21,590 nt of DNA from a virus. Shown one piece after another: positions 1 through 8,557 of this stretch. The notes below the pieces were generated by a model. The model did not search any database and had not been told where the DNA came from. It saw only the letters and a list, made by a program, of their open reading frames with translations. The stretch is taken from the IMG/VR virus record IMGVR_UViG_3300021376_000416, positions 1-21,590 of that record. One strand, given 5' to 3'. The position numbers and the translations under genes are program-made. Within the stretch, counting starts at the first letter, position 1. Each line of letters begins with the position of its first letter.

Positions 1-1195
1 ACCTGTAGTCTATCTGCAATCAGTGTGCGAAGTGCAGTATTAGTTGATGTCAGATTAGTTTTAGCATTTGCAATAGATGCATTTGTATTGGCCAATGCGG
101 CTCGTTCAATTGCTTTAGTTTGATAAAGTGCAGATGCATTAGCAACCTGCAATCTATCTGAAATAAGAGTTCGAAGCGCGGTATTTGTAGATGTTAAACC
201 AGTTTTAACATTCGCAATGGATGCATTTGTATTAGCCAATGCTGCACGTTCTATATCTTTTGTTTGATAAATTGCGGCGGCGTTGGCAACTTGCAATCTA
301 TCTGAGATAAGAACCCGAAGTGCAGTATTGGTTGATGTTAAACCAGTTTTAACATTCAATATTGATGCATTAGTATTGGCTAGCTGACTCTTGATGAAAG
401 CATTGGTATTTGCAAGGGCTGCACGTTCTACATTTTTTGTTTGATAGATTGCGGCAGCATTTGCAACCTGCAATCTATCTGAGATAAGAACCCGAAGTGC
501 AGTATTGGTTGTTGTTAAACCAGTTTTAACATTTGCAATGGATGCATTTGTATTAGCAAGAGCCGCACGTTCAATTGATTTAGTCTGATATATTGCAGCG
601 GCATTAGCTACTTGTAATCTATCTGCAATCAATAAGCGAAGCGCAGTATTGGTTGATGTCAAATTGGTCTTAGCATTTGCAATAGATACATTTGTATTAG
701 CCAGAGCAGAATTAAATGTAGCTTCTGATACTCCGCCGCCGCCGCCGCCGCCAGTTGATGAGATGGTAATAGTATCTGTAGCAGGATTTGCCGCCAGTGT
801 GATATTTGCACCGGCAATAAATGTTAAAGTATCATTCTTGCTATCCGCAAATATATTATTCGCACCAATTGTTATGCGAGAAAATGAATTTGCCGCATAT
901 TTTGTATCAGCATTAGCAACTTGCAGTCTATCGGAAATTAAAGTCCGAAGAGCTGTATTGGTACCTTGAATATTACTGCGAATATTTGTAATAGACTGGT
1001 TTGTATTAGCCAAAATTTGCTTTACATATGCATTGGATGCTGCATATGCTTTAGTGGTATATATTGCAGCGGCATTAGCAACCTGCAATCTATCTGCAAT
1101 CAATAAGCGAAGCGCAGTATTGGTTGATGTCAGATTGGTCTTAGCATTTAAAATTGATGCATTGGTATTAGCAAGAGCAGCACGCTCGATTGCTT
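1..1195 (-). repeat. In-frame ~141-bp tandem repeats in the fibre gene
   Basis: Repeat cores, tagged by the DNA for DRLQVANA, occur near positions 1, 144, 287, 469, 610, 913 and 1083. The regular spacing is about 141 bases (47 residues). One unit carries an extra 42 bases, and one gap is filled by a different Gly-rich segment (about 690-900). Some copies are nearly identical: 292-356 and 469-533 differ at one base, and 616-678 and 1087-1149 differ at one base. The reading frame stays open throughout, so these are protein repeats, not a CRISPR or a non-coding satellite. Confidence 0.9.
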
Positions 1196-2111
1196 TTGTC
1201 TGGAATGTTGCAGTTAGATATGCATTAGATACTAAATTTTCTACTTGACCTGATTTAGTAATAATCTTTAACTGACCAGTTTCACTTGATTTAAGTGTCG
1301 TATTACCAAGAAATATTGTGCTACCGCTAAGAAATAAATTAGCAAATCTACGACCGGCCGAACCAATATTAAATGTATTATTTGATGCTGGAATTATTGA
1401 GTGGGTTTGAAGTGTTGTGGATATATTATTACCAATAGCAACACTTTGAACTTGAACAACAGTAGAATTACCTGAAGCAGTAACGGTAGCACCAACAAAA
1501 TCAATGCTGGTTACACTGCTGCCTACAACGGAACCTTCTTCTTTGATGGTGATGGATCCGCCACCACCTACTGTATTAGCTTGCCATTTATTTAAAGTAG
1601 AATTATAAACAAGCGCCTGTCCATTTGTTGCATTTGATACTGTATTAAAATCTACATCATCTAGCTTTTCTAGCAAGACTTCACCAGAACCACCACCACC
1701 ACCAACCATGGCTAGACGGGTTGTCTGAGAACTAATCTTTTGTGAAAGCTGTTCAAACCTATCATTAAGCTGCTTTGAAACTGTGCTTACATCACCAACT
1801 GGCCCTGGAGGACCAGCTTCACCACGAGGACCGGGCCCGCCGCGATCACCCTTAGGTCCAGGTAATCCGCGATCACCCTTTTCACCCCTTTCTCCCTTTG
1901 GTCCTTGTGGCCCCTGTGAACCAGGAATACCAGGAGGACCACGATCACCCTTAGCACCTTGCGGACCACCAGATGGACCCGGAGGTCCTTCTGGTCCCTG
2001 TGGAATCTGACGAATCTCTCCAAGCAGCTTGCTTTCTACGCGATCTGCCTCATTCTGTGCAGCCTTAATGGCTGCAGCAAGTATCTTTGCTGCTTCTAGA
2101 GATAGAGTCAT
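1..2111 (-). CDS. Collagen-like repeat fibre protein (3' end outside window)
   Basis: Open reading frame without a stop from the ATG at 2111 to the left edge (703 codons visible). The ATG overlaps the gp20 stop as ATGA, so translation is probably coupled. Order of parts: an Ala/Glu-rich helical N-terminus (1-37); a collagen-like Gly-X-Y tract (39-107, about 23 triplets, one extra Gly at 48/49) with four KGD/KGE motifs; a short helical stretch; a Gly-rich linker; a fibre-type segment with the GQALVYN...W pattern (about 155-180); a Gly/Asn region; then copies of a roughly 47-residue repeat with the core DRLQVANA and ANTNASI. The GXY tract should trimerise, as in other phage collagen-like fibres. 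Likely role: virion fibre or appendage. In T4, head genes 67, 68 and 21 follow gene 20, so this placement is unusual. I do not recognise a specific named gene. Confidence 0.85.
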   Translation of the reverse strand, partial: MTLSLEAAKILAAAIKAAQNEADRVESKLLGEIRQIPQGPEGPPGPSGGPQGAKGDRGPPGIPGSQGPQGPKGERGEKGDRGLPGPKGDRGGPGPRGEAGPPGPVGDVSTVSKQLNDRFEQLSQKISSQTTRLAMVGGGGGSGEVLLEKLDDVDFNTVSNATNGQALVYNSTLNKWQANTVGGGGSITIKEEGSVVGSSVTSIDFVGATVTASGNSTVVQVQSVAIGNNISTTLQTHSIIPASNNTFNIGSAGRRFANLFLSGSTIFLGNTTLKSSETGQLKIITKSGQVENLVSNAYLTATFQTKAIERAALANTNASILNAKTNLTSTNTALRLLIADRLQVANAAAIYTTKAYAASNAYVKQILANTNQSITNIRSNIQGTNTALRTLISDRLQVANADTKYAANSFSRITIGANNIFADSKNDTLTFIAGANITLAANPATDTITISSTGGGGGGGVSEATFNSALANTNVSIANAKTNLTSTNTALRLLIADRLQVANAAAIYQTKSIERAALANTNASIANVKTGLTTTNTALRVLISDRLQVANAAAIYQTKNVERAALANTNAFIKSQLANTNASILNVKTGLTSTNTALRVLISDRLQVANAAAIYQTKDIERAALANTNASIANVKTGLTSTNTALRTLISDRLQVANASALYQTKAIERAALANTNASIANAKTNLTSTNTALRTLIADRLQ
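1792..1997 (-). repeat. Collagen-like Gly-X-Y coding tract
   Basis: About 23 Gly-X-Y triplets at residues 39-107 of the fibre protein, with a single one-residue slip at Gly48/Gly49. Y positions carry Pro (GPP, GIP, GLP), Lys (GAK, GPK, GEK) and Arg (GDR, GER, GPR). KGD or KGE occurs four times, a pattern known to stabilise bacterial collagen triple helices without hydroxyproline. Base composition is clearly more GC-rich than in the repeats that follow. Confidence 0.9.
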
Positions 2112-3871
2112 CCCTTTAACCCTTTTGCCTGATTGATCATATCATCGAGTTCAGGATCTGATAGATCAAGTATTGTTAATGTGTCAATAAATTCTCTTGA
2201 ATTTACAGATTCTAATACCTGTGTCATATCTTCAACTAAATTTTTTTCATCTTCTGTAAGAGAAACTACACCGTCATCAAATGATTCTGAAAATGGTGCA
2301 GGTCTTTTATTTTCTTGATTTTTCTTTTGAGGTGGCTCATCATCTGGTGTCATTTCAGGTTGAGCTTTATTAGCTGCAATTGCTTGATCCATTTGATTAG
2401 CACTATCTATTTGCATATTAGATTCAAGTTCTTTAATTTGATCATCCGACATGCGAAGAACATTCTTCTGCACCCATTCTTTTGTATAATACATTCCAAC
2501 ATATGGGCTAATAGTATTCAGCAGCTGTAATCTTGAAGAAAGGACTTCTTGGTCTTTTAGCTCTGTAAAATAATTATCTTTTTGGAAATCATATCGAATA
2601 TATGATCTCATCTCAAGCCATTCTTCACGATTCATCACACCCTTGAGGGCTAGCTGAATACCCATGAGATGATCAAATAGCATTGTAAAGCGATGACGTA
2701 ACCGACTGATAAATCTTGCAAATTTTATTTCATCGCGAGTAATTTCATTTGATCTACCAAGAGTAAATCCACCATTTCGATCAAGACGTGAAATAGGTAC
2801 TGATAGAGCTTCATAAAGCTTCTTACGGAAATAATCTACGTCGGTCATTTCACCAAGATTTTGTCCGCCAGGTAGAGTTGTAATTTCTGTACCACGAGCA
2901 CCTTCACGACGCGGAAGCCAAAAATCTTCAAGCATTGTCATGAATTTGCGGTCATCACGAACTTCACCTGTTGTGGCATCATATACTAGACGGTTCTTAT
3001 GCTTGATCATAATGTCGCGCAGATATTGTTCTGCTTTTGGCTTGGGTAGGTTACCAACATCAATATAGAAAATTCGACGTTCTGGTGCGCGGCTAAGACG
3101 ATAAATTACAACCGCATCTTCAAGCATTCTTACCTGATTGAGAGGCTTGATGGCCTTGTGAAGATAAGAAAGCACCATACGGTTTCTATTATCAAGCAGA
3201 CCAGAATTTACATAGCAGATAGAATCCGGTGAAATCTTTATACCTTGCGAATATGCTGAACCGGCAAGACCTGCAGGATTATAAAGATAATATTCTGAAT
3301 ATGCGGGAACTGTTGGATTCTTATTCTTTGCTGCATCATTTTCTTTTTTCTGCGGTACTCGCACCTTACGAATTCTGCGAGGATCAACATATCTAAGTTC
3401 TTTGATACCATCAGCAGGTCTCTTGACATCGATCATGATGTGATAGTAAAGACGACCGTCAACATACCAACGACGGAAAATTTCATAGCAAATATTTGAG
3501 AAGTCTAATAGCTCAAGAATATAATCAAATTCTTCTTCAATGCGCTTCTTAATTCTATCGGGTTGCTTAAGGTCATCCATAACAATTCGAACAACACTGG
3601 CATCAGCATCTGTAACAAGAGCTTCATTTACAATGTCATCAACTGCGGCCTCAACCTCAGCATTCATTGACATTTCGCGATAGCGTGTGATAAGTTCAGC
3701 TTCGCTCTTTGCGGTACCTTCTAGATCGACAAATGTGCCATATGCACCACCTGGTGCAATTTCAACTGCACCATCATCTTTCTGCTCTGGGACGAATGAG
3801 GGAATCTGGACGGCCTTTTTGGCATCATCCTCAGCCCGTCCAATGCGGAATCCAAATAACTCTATAGCCAT
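2108..3871 (-). CDS. 20: Portal vertex protein, T4 gp20 type
   Basis: 587 residues; T4 gp20 has 524. It forms the dodecameric portal at the capsid vertex through which DNA is packaged and to which the neck attaches. Family hallmarks are the [13 protein letters not shown] stretch followed by the [12 protein letters not shown] block, the [20 protein letters not shown] block, the [11 protein letters not shown] segment and the FWLPRREG...[13 protein letters not shown] motif, followed by the [16 protein letters not shown] helix. The C-terminus is extended and acidic, with a Lys/Asn/Gln-rich linker. A GAGG ribosome site precedes the ATG by about seven bases. The gene lies just after a terminator with a nested late promoter, so it likely has its own transcription start. 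Its TGA overlaps the ATG of the downstream fibre gene. Confidence 0.97.
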   Translation of the reverse strand: MAIELFGFRIGRAEDDAKKAVQIPSFVPEQKDDGAVEIAPGGAYGTFVDLEGTAKSEAELITRYREMSMNAEVEAAVDDIVNEALVTDADASVVRIVMDDLKQPDRIKKRIEEEFDYILELLDFSNICYEIFRRWYVDGRLYYHIMIDVKRPADGIKELRYVDPRRIRKVRVPQKKENDAAKNKNPTVPAYSEYYLYNPAGLAGSAYSQGIKISPDSICYVNSGLLDNRNRMVLSYLHKAIKPLNQVRMLEDAVVIYRLSRAPERRIFYIDVGNLPKPKAEQYLRDIMIKHKNRLVYDATTGEVRDDRKFMTMLEDFWLPRREGARGTEITTLPGGQNLGEMTDVDYFRKKLYEALSVPISRLDRNGGFTLGRSNEITRDEIKFARFISRLRHRFTMLFDHLMGIQLALKGVMNREEWLEMRSYIRYDFQKDNYFTELKDQEVLSSRLQLLNTISPYVGMYYTKEWVQKNVLRMSDDQIKELESNMQIDSANQMDQAIAANKAQPEMTPDDEPPQKKNQENKRPAPFSESFDDGVVSLTEDEKNLVEDMTQVLESVNSREFIDTLTILDLSDPELDDMINQAKGLKG

Positions 3872-3882
3872 TAAAGGTCCTC

Positions 3883-3916
3883 AAAAAAATAGGTCCGCCA
3901 TATTTAGCGGACCTAT
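3883..3916 (-). terminator. Rho-independent terminator between genes 19 and 20
   Basis: On the minus strand a 10-bp perfect stem (ATAGGTCCGC pairing with GCGGACCTAT) encloses an 8-base loop and is followed directly by seven-base T-rich RNA end (T run at 3889-3883). It sits 28 bases after the gene 19 stop. Its position says that sheath/tube transcripts end or are reduced before the portal gene. The loop also contains the late promoter motif described separately. Confidence 0.88.
3901..3907 (-). promoter_or_regulatory. Candidate late promoter for gene 20 (CTAAATA)
   Basis: CTAAATA on the minus strand, 30 bases upstream of the gp20 ATG, in the loop (and last stem base) of the terminator. It differs from T4 TATAAATA mainly in its 5' end. 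The same seven bases were found by eye only in this gap and two others, each time just upstream of a gene. With T4 late spacing, transcription would start inside the 3' arm of the hairpin. Confidence 0.6.
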
Positions 3917-3943
3917 CGGTTAGTTCCGCGTTGCGGGATACCG

Positions 3944-4501
3944 TTATATCGCAAGCGTCCCAGTATTGCCAGGTGTAGTTAGATCCCAGTAGTCGTACGC
4001 AAATTCAACGGGGAAAGTCTCAATCTGCTCACCATTGTCCCAAGCAAGGTCGATAGCACCAACCTCAGTCGGGAAGATGTTTACAAAGCGGTATGTGCGT
4101 AGTGCCTCACCCGTCTTTGCATATTGTGTCACTGTAGCTGTGGTTCTATATGATGCAGAAGTTGCAAGATTAGCAGCACGCAGGTTGACCTGGTGAGCAT
4201 TAATTGCATTGCTCCATACTTCCATGGCATGTCTTACCTGGAAATCTTCATCATTAAGAATATCAGCTCGCCAGCTTGCAAATGTGCGAGTACCAGCAAT
4301 CTTAATACGTCTTCCGAAATAAGCTTGCTCAATTACTCCAAGGCTGCTCTGAGGAATCTGAGCGGCCCGACAAGTAAATGATACTCTTTCACCAACATTA
4401 GGCACACCAGCAGGCGTGTCAATAATTACGCTAAAGAGTGATGGGCGGGCCCCACCCAGTGGAAGCCCGGCCGATGAAAACTCTGAGACATTGAACGGCA
4501 T
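3944..4501 (-). CDS. 19: Tail tube protein, T4 gp19 type
   Basis: 185 residues; T4 gp19 has 163. It polymerises as stacked hexamers to form the inner tail tube, the conduit for DNA. Visible family marks: the N-terminal ARPSLFSVIID strand, CRAAQIPQSSLG, FGRRIKIAGTRTF, the VWSNAINAH segment in the middle, and NIFPTEVGAIDLAWDN near the C-terminus followed by the FPVEFAYDYW strand. A GGAGGAG ribosome site lies seven bases before the ATG, one of the strongest in the window, fitting a major structural protein. It follows gp18 by 23 bases and is presumably on the same transcript from the gene 18 late promoter. Base composition is higher in GC than in the accessory cassette. Confidence 0.96.
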   Translation of the reverse strand: MPFNVSEFSSAGLPLGGARPSLFSVIIDTPAGVPNVGERVSFTCRAAQIPQSSLGVIEQAYFGRRIKIAGTRTFASWRADILNDEDFQVRHAMEVWSNAINAHQVNLRAANLATSASYRTTATVTQYAKTGEALRTYRFVNIFPTEVGAIDLAWDNGEQIETFPVEFAYDYWDLTTPGNTGTLAI

Positions 4502-4524
4502 ATCTTATCTCCTCCTACCGCGCC

Positions 4525-6456
4525 TTATGCTCGTCCGACAATTTCGGTAAACTCGACGCCGGTGCGGACCGCGACGAAGTTCAGCTGAATGAAGTTGATC
4601 GATCTTGCCGGCTTGATATAGATGTCACCAACAAACTCATTGCGGTCAATTACCTCAGGAGTATTGTTAGTCTCATCGCACACCACGCGGAAGTCGTAGA
4701 TGCCGCGGCGGCCTTGCACATCACGCAGGAATGGCTCAACCAGGTTACGGAACTGGGCACGAGTAAATTCATCATTGAACTCAAACAGCGTAAACTTGGC
4801 TGCTGTGCTAATTGCCTTCTCAAGCACGATGAATAGACGGCGTACATTGATGCGGTCGAATGCTGATGGCTTTGCAAGAAGTGTCTTATCACCGAATAGC
4901 ACAGTTCCCTGACCAGGGAATGTTGTTACAGGGTTTATGCCATTTTTATAAAGCTGATCGCGTTGTGTCTTTGTCGGATTGACTGACAATTTAATAACAT
5001 TCTTTACCTGACCGCGATTGAATCCAGCAGGGCTAAACCAAGGATCGCGCTCTACATCTGTGCGAACCATCAGACCTGCGGTATCACCATTTAGCGGCAC
5101 ATAGCGATAGATATCATTGTATTTGTCATAGATGTATTTGTATCCGCTATCAAGTACCGCATATGAAGATGACGGCAGCAGGTTACGGAATGTAATTGTA
5201 TCATCCGTCTCCTTACCAATGTAAGACGAATTATTCACAACATCACTTCTTCTCGGTGAAATGACTGCAATACAGTCCTTGCGAACTTCAGCAATGTTAT
5301 TGATTACATGCACGGCCTTAGTAACATTACCATCACCTGTCAGAAGCAGAGATACATCAACTTCTTCTGGGTTATTGAACTTGTTAAAGCCTGTGATATA
5401 GTCAGATGAGCGAGGTGATGCACCATCTCTACCATTTACAAGCGAATCATTAAATGGTCTTGATTGTGAACCTACACCAAAGTTTACACCAGCAGCCACC
5501 TTACCAGCATTTGTGATACCAGTTGGATGCGCGGCCCACAAGACATATTGACATCTTTCATTGATTACATTCTTATAAAAATTTGTTGCACCATCTTCCG
5601 TTAGAGCATCTGAGGCCTTTGATACTGCTGCAAATCTTTCAACAACAGAATTGGCTCTACCTGACCACAGACCATCCTCGTCGGCTACGACAATATGCAT
5701 CTCATCATTTGAACCACCTTGCTTTGATGCATAACCAGATGTGCCCGGTGCCGCATCAAAGAAATTGAAGAATTCCCAACGACGCCTTACGCTTGACTGT
5801 GATGCTATTGTATTACCAACATAGCGAGACTGAAGTGTAAGTGTATTAGCTGTTCCAACGGAAGCAACCTTTACCTCAACTCTATCTGGGCCTGCCAAAA
5901 GAATGTCACCAACGCGAATCTGATTAGTAAACTGTGTACCTACACCTGTAACAGACGTGCTATTATTTGTAAATGCAAGAGTACCAGTGAGAACACTTGT
6001 ATATGCATTTGCAGTTGTGCAGGTTGACACGCGCAGAGAGTTACCAAGAACACCAGGATACTTAGCTACCCAGTGACCAACACCTGATATACCATTGATA
6101 TAATTTAGCTCATAGTCATCGCTATTCTTGATGACGGTATTTACAGTATTAGCTGCATTTGAAGTAGCATTACGAGCATTGCTTGATGTACCGTCTTCAT
6201 TAATTACGCGCACAACAAAAAGGCTATTACCGTAACCAAGAAAGCTTGCTGCCGTGAAAAAGTCTGCCGCAGTATTTGTATTTGGCTTGGTAAATTGCGT
6301 GACCAGAGAATCTTCATTGTCAATAAGAACGCGCTGCTGAACTGGACCCCAGCTAAAATGACCAGCGATACCACCCACCGTTGTGCTAACGGCGGGTACG
6401 ACTGTAGTAAGGTCGACCTCGCTTACATTCACGCCTGGGGAAATCTGAAATGCCAT
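4525..6456 (-). CDS. 18: Contractile tail sheath protein, T4 gp18 type
   Basis: 643 residues; T4 gp18 has 659. It assembles around the gp19 tube and contracts to drive it through the host envelope. The N-terminus ISPGVNVSEVD with the TTVGGIAGHFSWGPV stretch, and the C-terminus (FEFNDEFTRAQFRNLVEPFL, GDIYIKPARSINFIQLNF), are classic for the family; the C-terminal part holds the conserved sheath core. An earlier in-frame ATG lies at 6462, but the strong AGGAGGA site (6463-6469) would then be one base away. It stands about seven bases before the ATG at 6456, so that start is preferred. A TATAAATA late promoter lies 45 bases upstream. Confidence 0.96.
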   Translation of the reverse strand: MAFQISPGVNVSEVDLTTVVPAVSTTVGGIAGHFSWGPVQQRVLIDNEDSLVTQFTKPNTNTAADFFTAASFLGYGNSLFVVRVINEDGTSSNARNATSNAANTVNTVIKNSDDYELNYINGISGVGHWVAKYPGVLGNSLRVSTCTTANAYTSVLTGTLAFTNNSTSVTGVGTQFTNQIRVGDILLAGPDRVEVKVASVGTANTLTLQSRYVGNTIASQSSVRRRWEFFNFFDAAPGTSGYASKQGGSNDEMHIVVADEDGLWSGRANSVVERFAAVSKASDALTEDGATNFYKNVINERCQYVLWAAHPTGITNAGKVAAGVNFGVGSQSRPFNDSLVNGRDGASPRSSDYITGFNKFNNPEEVDVSLLLTGDGNVTKAVHVINNIAEVRKDCIAVISPRRSDVVNNSSYIGKETDDTITFRNLLPSSSYAVLDSGYKYIYDKYNDIYRYVPLNGDTAGLMVRTDVERDPWFSPAGFNRGQVKNVIKLSVNPTKTQRDQLYKNGINPVTTFPGQGTVLFGDKTLLAKPSAFDRINVRRLFIVLEKAISTAAKFTLFEFNDEFTRAQFRNLVEPFLRDVQGRRGIYDFRVVCDETNNTPEVIDRNEFVGDIYIKPARSINFIQLNFVAVRTGVEFTEIVGRA

Positions 6457-6462
6457 GATCAT

Positions 6463-6470
6463 TTCCTCCT
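6463..6470 (-). promoter_or_regulatory. Strong ribosome binding site deciding the gp18 start
   Basis: AGGAGGA on the minus strand. Spacing favours the ATG at 6456 over the in-frame ATG at 6462, which would be too close. The protein would begin MAFQISPGV. Confidence 0.8.
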
Positions 6471-6500
6471 AGAGATGCCTGATGCCTTATCCATCGACGA

Positions 6501-6508
6501 TATTTATA
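6501..6508 (-). promoter_or_regulatory. T4-type late promoter for gene 18 (TATAAATA)
   Basis: Perfect TATAAATA on the minus strand in the 55-base gap between genes 17 and 18, preceded by a T run. In T4 this element is recognised by RNA polymerase carrying gp55 with gp33 and the sliding clamp gp45. It would drive the abundant sheath and tube proteins up to the terminator at 3883-3916. Confidence 0.85.
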
Positions 6509-6517
6509 AAAAAGCCA

Positions 6518-8143
6518 TTAGACCGGGATCCAACGATCCATTCCATCGCGGCCGTCACTGAATCCATCTAATGACATAGGATCGTCATTCATACCATCAT
6601 CATAAAAACCTACAGGAAGTAAATCATCATCCATTTCTCTCAATTTTTCATCGGCAATTCTCTGTCTAATATCTATATCAGTCAATTCTTTGAAATATGC
6701 TTGTTTTGATAGCCAACCAAAAAGAACTAATGTCATAACCATGTCATCATTGAAACCCTCTTCGGCCTCAAAACTACTACCCTTTGAGACAAAATGAGAC
6801 AATTCTTCAATAATATCAAAATCTTCGATGATAAGTTTGTCACCCTCAATTAATTCTTTGAGGCTTGCACAACCTACCGATTTAACAAACCTTGATGTTG
6901 TTACACCAAGCTGTGACCTACCAGAAAACCCTGCGCTGAGTTGTTGCCCAGCTCGACCCATTTGTGTTGTGGACAAGATATTATCGCACTCAAGATCGCG
7001 GTGAAGAACCTCAGCGATTGTTTTACCAATATCATTGGTTTCAACAAGAATGTATGCATTATTGTAAGCTTTCGCATATCTTGCAACTATCTCCGGATAA
7101 AATGATGATACAACAGTATTACTTCGATATTTTGCAACTAATCGATATGGTACCTGTGACACATCAATAATTGTAAATGCAGAATAGTCAAGACCAACAC
7201 CATGACCCGTATCAACCATGACCGCATATGTATGTTTGGGTTCTGGATTTTTATGTAAGCTAATACCCCAACCATCTTTTGGTACATCTCTAAAGGCCAT
7301 TGATCTTAATTTAGTACCAGAGATAAGAGTTAGTGTGCTACCAAGAAACTCAGTTTCAAATTCTTGCTTGAATTGTTCTTCACTTGTATTGCGAATAGTT
7401 TGTTCGCGCCACTTATCATCACGACCGGGTGTATCTCTCCAATGCACCTCAATGGGCACATATTCACTACGTTTTTCGGTGGCATCAACCCACATCTTAT
7501 AATAGTGATTAAGACCGTTTGGTGTTGATACTACTATAATCTTTGATGTCTTACCCGAGCTGATTGTTGGATAAACTGATGCAAAAAAATCTTCAGCGAT
7601 ATTATGTGGTACGAATGCAAACTCATCAAGAAAGATTAGATTAAATGATCCACCACGGATTGCGCTGGCAGATGTAGACGATGCCAATATCTTTGAACCA
7701 TTTTCTACTTCAATATTACCTTTATTCCAAATGACAACACCTTGCTGAATCCATTTTGGTAGATATTCATATGCAAGCTGAATTTTTGCAAGCATATCTC
7801 TAGCAAGACTACCCTTGTTGGCAAGAATGGCAATGCTTTGATTATCTTGAAATAACAATGTCCATAATATAAAACCAGTTACGACAGTTGATTTTCCTGA
7901 CTGACGCGGCATCTTGCAAATAGAAAATCTGTTATTCTTAAATGTTTTAACCATTTTACGCTGATATGCATATAGATTAAAATTAATCAGACCCCTATCG
8001 ACGTTAACAATCTTCATATAATTGTTAATAAAATATTCCGGATCTTTGGCGCACTTATGATATTCCCGAATTTGTTCTTCGGTATAATTAATTTTTACTC
8101 CAGATTTTTTTAGATTTGGATTACCCAAATAACTTTCAGACAT
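6518..8143 (-). CDS. 17: Terminase large subunit, T4 gp17 type
   Basis: 541 residues from the chosen ATG; T4 gp17 has 610. It is the ATPase-nuclease motor that cuts concatemeric DNA and pumps it through the gp20 portal. Walker A is MPRQSGKST (78-86); Walker B with catalytic Glu is LIFLDEF (169-175, D173/E174); the coupling motif is STPNG (206-210). The RNase H-like nuclease shows its acidic residues at D311 (VDTGHGVGLDY), E368 (LVETND) and D466/D467 (FNDDMV). The frame can be extended to a TTG at 8158 or an ATG at 8155, but the ATG at 8143 has a GGTGAGG site just before it and overlaps the gp16 stop as ATGTCTGA. No key catalytic residue is missing. Confidence 0.97.
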   Translation of the reverse strand: MSESYLGNPNLKKSGVKINYTEEQIREYHKCAKDPEYFINNYMKIVNVDRGLINFNLYAYQRKMVKTFKNNRFSICKMPRQSGKSTVVTGFILWTLLFQDNQSIAILANKGSLARDMLAKIQLAYEYLPKWIQQGVVIWNKGNIEVENGSKILASSTSASAIRGGSFNLIFLDEFAFVPHNIAEDFFASVYPTISSGKTSKIIVVSTPNGLNHYYKMWVDATEKRSEYVPIEVHWRDTPGRDDKWREQTIRNTSEEQFKQEFETEFLGSTLTLISGTKLRSMAFRDVPKDGWGISLHKNPEPKHTYAVMVDTGHGVGLDYSAFTIIDVSQVPYRLVAKYRSNTVVSSFYPEIVARYAKAYNNAYILVETNDIGKTIAEVLHRDLECDNILSTTQMGRAGQQLSAGFSGRSQLGVTTSRFVKSVGCASLKELIEGDKLIIEDFDIIEELSHFVSKGSSFEAEEGFNDDMVMTLVLFGWLSKQAYFKELTDIDIRQRIADEKLREMDDDLLPVGFYDDGMNDDPMSLDGFSDGRDGMDRWIPV

Positions 8144-8555
8144 CAGCCTCACCATCAATCACTGTCGGCCTTCCATTTATGATAGCTTGCAGATCGGCCG
8201 TGCTGCCAATGAATACTGCATTATTTACAACTGTTGGATTATTAGCAGGATGTTCTTCTCCTCTAATTTCTTTGACTTTCTTTTGCAGATCAATGAGGTC
8301 TTTGCTAACATCTGATATTGTCTTGATAAGCTGACCAACAACCTCATATGCTCTTGGTGAATCGCTGCTCTGAGCTAATACCAACAAACCTTCAAGCGCA
8401 TCTTTACCTTTACCAATAACTTCTTTTAAATTGCTTCTAGCCTCTTGATAATCAGTATCAAGATAATCTGTCTCTGAAACAGCTTCTTCCATTTTGGCTG
8501 GTAGTTTTTCTTCTTGTACTGCTGGAAGATTAAGCGCATCATGTAAACCAGTCAT
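8136..8555 (-). CDS. 16: Terminase small subunit, T4 gp16 type
   Basis: 139 residues; T4 gp16 has 164. It forms a ring that recognises viral DNA and regulates the gp17 motor. The central helical region includes the DSPRAYEVVGQLIKTISD segment, matching the conserved DSPR...EV region of gp16, and continues into a coiled-coil-like KDLIDLQKKVKEI. The C-terminal NNPTVVNNAVFIGSTADL matches the gp16 motif ending NATVFMGS. The ATG follows the gp15 stop by two bases, with AGGA about nine bases upstream. The end overlaps the gp17 start by eight bases, so the two subunits are probably translationally coupled. Confidence 0.93.
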   Translation of the reverse strand: MTGLHDALNLPAVQEEKLPAKMEEAVSETDYLDTDYQEARSNLKEVIGKGKDALEGLLVLAQSSDSPRAYEVVGQLIKTISDVSKDLIDLQKKVKEIRGEEHPANNPTVVNNAVFIGSTADLQAIINGRPTVIDGEADV

Positions 8556-8557
8556 AT

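Noticed and set aside
1-1195. CRISPR array or non-coding satellite
   Set aside because: Units are about 141 bases, directly repeated without spacers, and keep an open protein frame.
649-1248. Plus-strand frames of 106 and 71 codons in the fibre-repeat region
   Set aside because: They are opposite-strand shadows of the repeats; the minus frame is open for all 2111 bases and has fibre and collagen features.
1783-2023. Gly/Pro-rich plus frame and Arg/Val-rich minus frame over the collagen tract
   Set aside because: Both arise from the 9-base periodicity of the Gly-X-Y DNA; only the minus frame starting at 2111 joins flanking fibre sequence.
6518-8158. Longer gp17 start at 8158 or 8155
   Set aside because: The first is a TTG and the second lacks a ribosome site; the ATG at 8143 has GGTGAGG before it and a compact overlap with gp16.
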